A stretch of DNA of 6,721 nt from Candidatus Atribacteria bacterium (GTDB taxonomy: Bacteria > Atribacterota > Atribacteria > Atribacterales > Atribacteraceae), in NCBI GenBank assembly GCA_026390275.1, contig JAPLGF010000146.1:1-6721 (forward strand), written 5' to 3'. The notes under the pieces were generated by a model, which was given only the letters and a program-made list of their open reading frames with translations, ran no database searches and had not been told where the DNA came from. Position 1 is the stretch's first letter. Each line of letters starts with the position of its first letter. Positions 5,682-6,721 of this stretch are shown one piece after another. Position numbers and translations under genes: made by a program.

Positions 5682-5781
5682 GACAGAATGAGTAGATCGT
5701 GTTTTCATGGTCATATGGTACTGTTTGCAGTATGAAGGGCTATCCTGATGGGTATCATTTTTTTCCCCGGAAATCCGCCTG

Positions 5782-6360
5782 ATGGGAGAGGTTCGGTCGA
5801 GTATAGTTCACATTTCTCATGAAGCGGTTTATTGGACGGCTCTTGCCCACCTCCCTAACTGGAGCCGAAAGAAGATCAATCAACTCTTCGATGTCCTTCT
5901 CATAAACCGCTTCACTTTTTCTGACTTTTTTTTATTGAATCCAGAAGATTGGAAGAGCCTGTTTCATCTCTCCGAGGCAGATATCCAAGTTCTTATCACC
6001 GCCCAGAAAAAAATAACCCATTATTCAGCTTTGGTAGAAAAACTCTATGGGCTTGGTTACGAGATCATTCCAGTTCATTCCAGGTCATACCCATCACAAT
6101 TGCGGGAAAAGCTGGGAAAATCCCATACTCCAACCATTATTTACATCAGAGGGAATACCGCCTTGCTGAACCAACCAGCGGTGAGTCTTTTTGGCTCAAA
6201 TCGTGGGTCTGGAAACGGACTCATTTTTTCTCAAAATATGATTCAACACTTCGTTCAAAATCAATTGGTTCTCGTCACCAGTTATGATTTGGGATACAAC
6301 CGATATATCCTTAATCTCTGTGTATATGGCAAAATACTAATACAGCAAATGGCAAGATAA
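5782..6360 (+). CDS. DprA-like protein, C-terminally truncated
   Basis: This 192-residue protein resembles DprA/Smf, which loads RecA on incoming single-stranded DNA. Residues about 15-75 look like the N-terminal helical (SAM/HhH-type) region. Then come YPSQLREKLGKSHTPTIIYI (103-122), RGNTALLNQPAVSLFGSNRG (123-142) and a partial Rossmann fold through TSYDLGYNRYIL. DprA normally has GSR-x-x-S; here it reads G138-S139-N140-R141-G142-S143. The GLA-x-GID block is replaced by SYDLGYN. The GGKT..VL..G segment and everything beyond are missing, against a usual 280-370 residues. The frame stops about 17 bp before the apparent left end of the IS256 element. The start ATG at 5782 has no good ribosome binding site. 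It may be an inactivated dprA or a divergent DprA-like (SLOG) paralogue. Function as it stands is doubtful. Confidence 0.6.
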   Translation: MGEVRSSIVHISHEAVYWTALAHLPNWSRKKINQLFDVLLINRFTFSDFFLLNPEDWKSLFHLSEADIQVLITAQKKITHYSALVEKLYGLGYEIIPVHSRSYPSQLREKLGKSHTPTIIYIRGNTALLNQPAVSLFGSNRGSGNGLIFSQNMIQHFVQNQLVLVTSYDLGYNRYILNLCVYGKILIQQMAR

Positions 6361-6408
6361 AAGTACAGCAGTTTGCAGTAGAGTCCATATAATGGTGTAA
6401 AAAGGAAG

Positions 6409-6483
6409 AGCCATTTTCAAAAACCTCGGTTAGAATGTAGTTTGCAAACAAAACACTAAAACCGGAGGGATTTGAAAATGGCT
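6409..6483 (+). promoter_or_regulatory. hairpin that would hide the transposase ribosome binding site and start codon
   Basis: AGCCATTTTCAAA (6409-6421) is the exact reverse complement of TTTGAAAATGGCT (6471-6483), which contains the ATG. After a 2-nt mismatch pair, CCTC (6424-6427) pairs with GAGG (6465-6468) and GGTT with AACC, with one bulged G at 6464. The whole stem is about 21 bp around a loop of about 28 nt. The Shine-Dalgarno GGAGGG (6464-6469) and the start codon both lie in the stem. Transcripts entering from outside the element would carry both arms and be poorly translated; a transcript starting inside would lack the left arm. Confidence 0.7.
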
Positions 6484-6721
6484 CAATATCAGATTACCGT
6501 AAATTCAGAACTTTTGCATCACCTTTTTTTGAAAAACACCAAAGATTCAGGGATGGCAGAACTCTTGGAATCAGTCTTGAATCAAATCCTTAAAGCTCAG
6601 GTCACTGAGCAACTGGAAGCGGAATACTATGAACGGACCTATACCTGCAAGGGCTACCGGAATGGAACCTATCCCCATACTCTTTCCACCCGGGTGGGAA
6701 GTCTCATCCTGCGGGTACCGA
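6478..6721 (+). CDS. IS256-family (mutator-type) transposase, N-terminal part
   Basis: The first 81 residues are present before the window ends; the family is usually about 400 residues with a DDE catalytic core, which lies downstream. The visible part starts MAQYQITVNSELLHHLF. It then has MAELLESVLNQILKAQVTEQ, LEAEYYERTYTCKGYRNGTY and LSTRVGSLILRVP, the typical N-terminal pattern of this family (E-L-A--YER...GYRNG---R-L-TRVG-L-LRVP). The ATG follows GGAGGG at 8 nt spacing, inside the hairpin described at 6409-6483. The protein catalyses transposition by a copy-out circular intermediate in this family. Whether this copy is intact cannot be told. Confidence 0.92.
   Translation, partial: MAQYQITVNSELLHHLFLKNTKDSGMAELLESVLNQILKAQVTEQLEAEYYERTYTCKGYRNGTYPHTLSTRVGSLILRVP

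Larger units (their letters stand above)
5367..5781. other. 415-bp gene-free gap, mosaic of degenerate repeats
   Basis: No gene is supported. The plus-strand open frame at 5499-5735 translates the repeat units (giving PCEERLMRRGNL) and has no family features. At least four repeat-like units are present, listed separately (5411, 5471, 5520, 5641). The piece at about 5590-5630 (CACCCCCTACCACCTCC then GGAAGGG) looks like a further decayed repeat. No intrinsic terminator for the URO-D-like gene and no promoter for the DprA-like gene could be recognised. Confidence 0.6.
6377..6721 (+). mobile_element. IS256-family insertion sequence, left end (runs off window)
   Basis: The stretch AGTAGAGTCCATATAATGG followed by TGTAAAAAGG (6377-6404) resembles, from memory, the terminal inverted repeat of IS256 (GATAAAGTCC...ATAATTGTGTAAAA). 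The transposase begins 74-100 bp inside it. The exact outer boundary is uncertain by several bases, and the right end and any target duplication lie outside the window. The element sits directly behind the truncated DprA-like gene. Confidence 0.7.

Noticed and set aside
5499..5735. 78-codon open frame in the repeat mosaic
   Set aside because: It reads straight through two repeat units; the product has no recognisable features and no ribosome binding site.

Overview
The window is a bacterial chromosomal segment of moderate G+C. It holds a few intact metabolic or envelope genes separated by stretches full of transposon remnants and short palindromic repeats. No rRNA, tRNA or CRISPR array is visible. 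The gene content (a URO-D/methyltransferase-like protein paired with a cupin, a lipoate ligase remnant, IS4 and IS256 elements) would suit an anaerobic or facultative thermotolerant lineage such as Atribacterota, Firmicutes or a deltaproteobacterial group. That placement is a weak inference, and no marker gene is present to fix it.

Layout. Positions 1-262 hold the 3' end of an unrecognised gene that looks frameshifted, followed by a possible tiny coupled ORF in a short G+C-rich patch. Positions 364-873 (minus) encode a YdjM/DUF457-type membrane metal-dependent hydrolase. The gap 874-1684 has no intact gene. It carries a broken IS4/Tn5-type transposase N-terminus (minus) and several palindromic motifs. 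Positions 1685-3628 encode an exported multicopper oxidase, closed by a clear intrinsic terminator. A perfect 15-bp inverted repeat at 3694-3753 abuts an orphan C-terminal domain of lipoate-protein ligase (to 4031).

Positions 4065-5366 form a tight two-gene unit: a small cupin and a URO-D/MtaA-superfamily protein that is not HemE. The gap 5367-5781 is a mosaic of degenerate dispersed repeats. Positions 5782-6360 encode a DprA-like protein lacking its C-terminal part. It ends about 17 bp before the apparent left end of an IS256-family element, whose transposase starts at 6478 and runs off the window. The transposase ribosome binding site and start codon lie inside a long hairpin.

Functionally, the multicopper oxidase is a stand-alone exported enzyme with its own terminator. 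The cupin and URO-D-like protein probably act together in the cytoplasm on an unknown small molecule. The rest reflects genome decay: at least three broken genes and two transposon families in 6.7 kb. I see no convincing new multi-gene system. The points most worth a second look are the copper-site layout of the oxidase, the start-sequestering hairpin of the IS256 transposase, the orphan lipoate-ligase domain next to a repeat, and the repeat mosaics.
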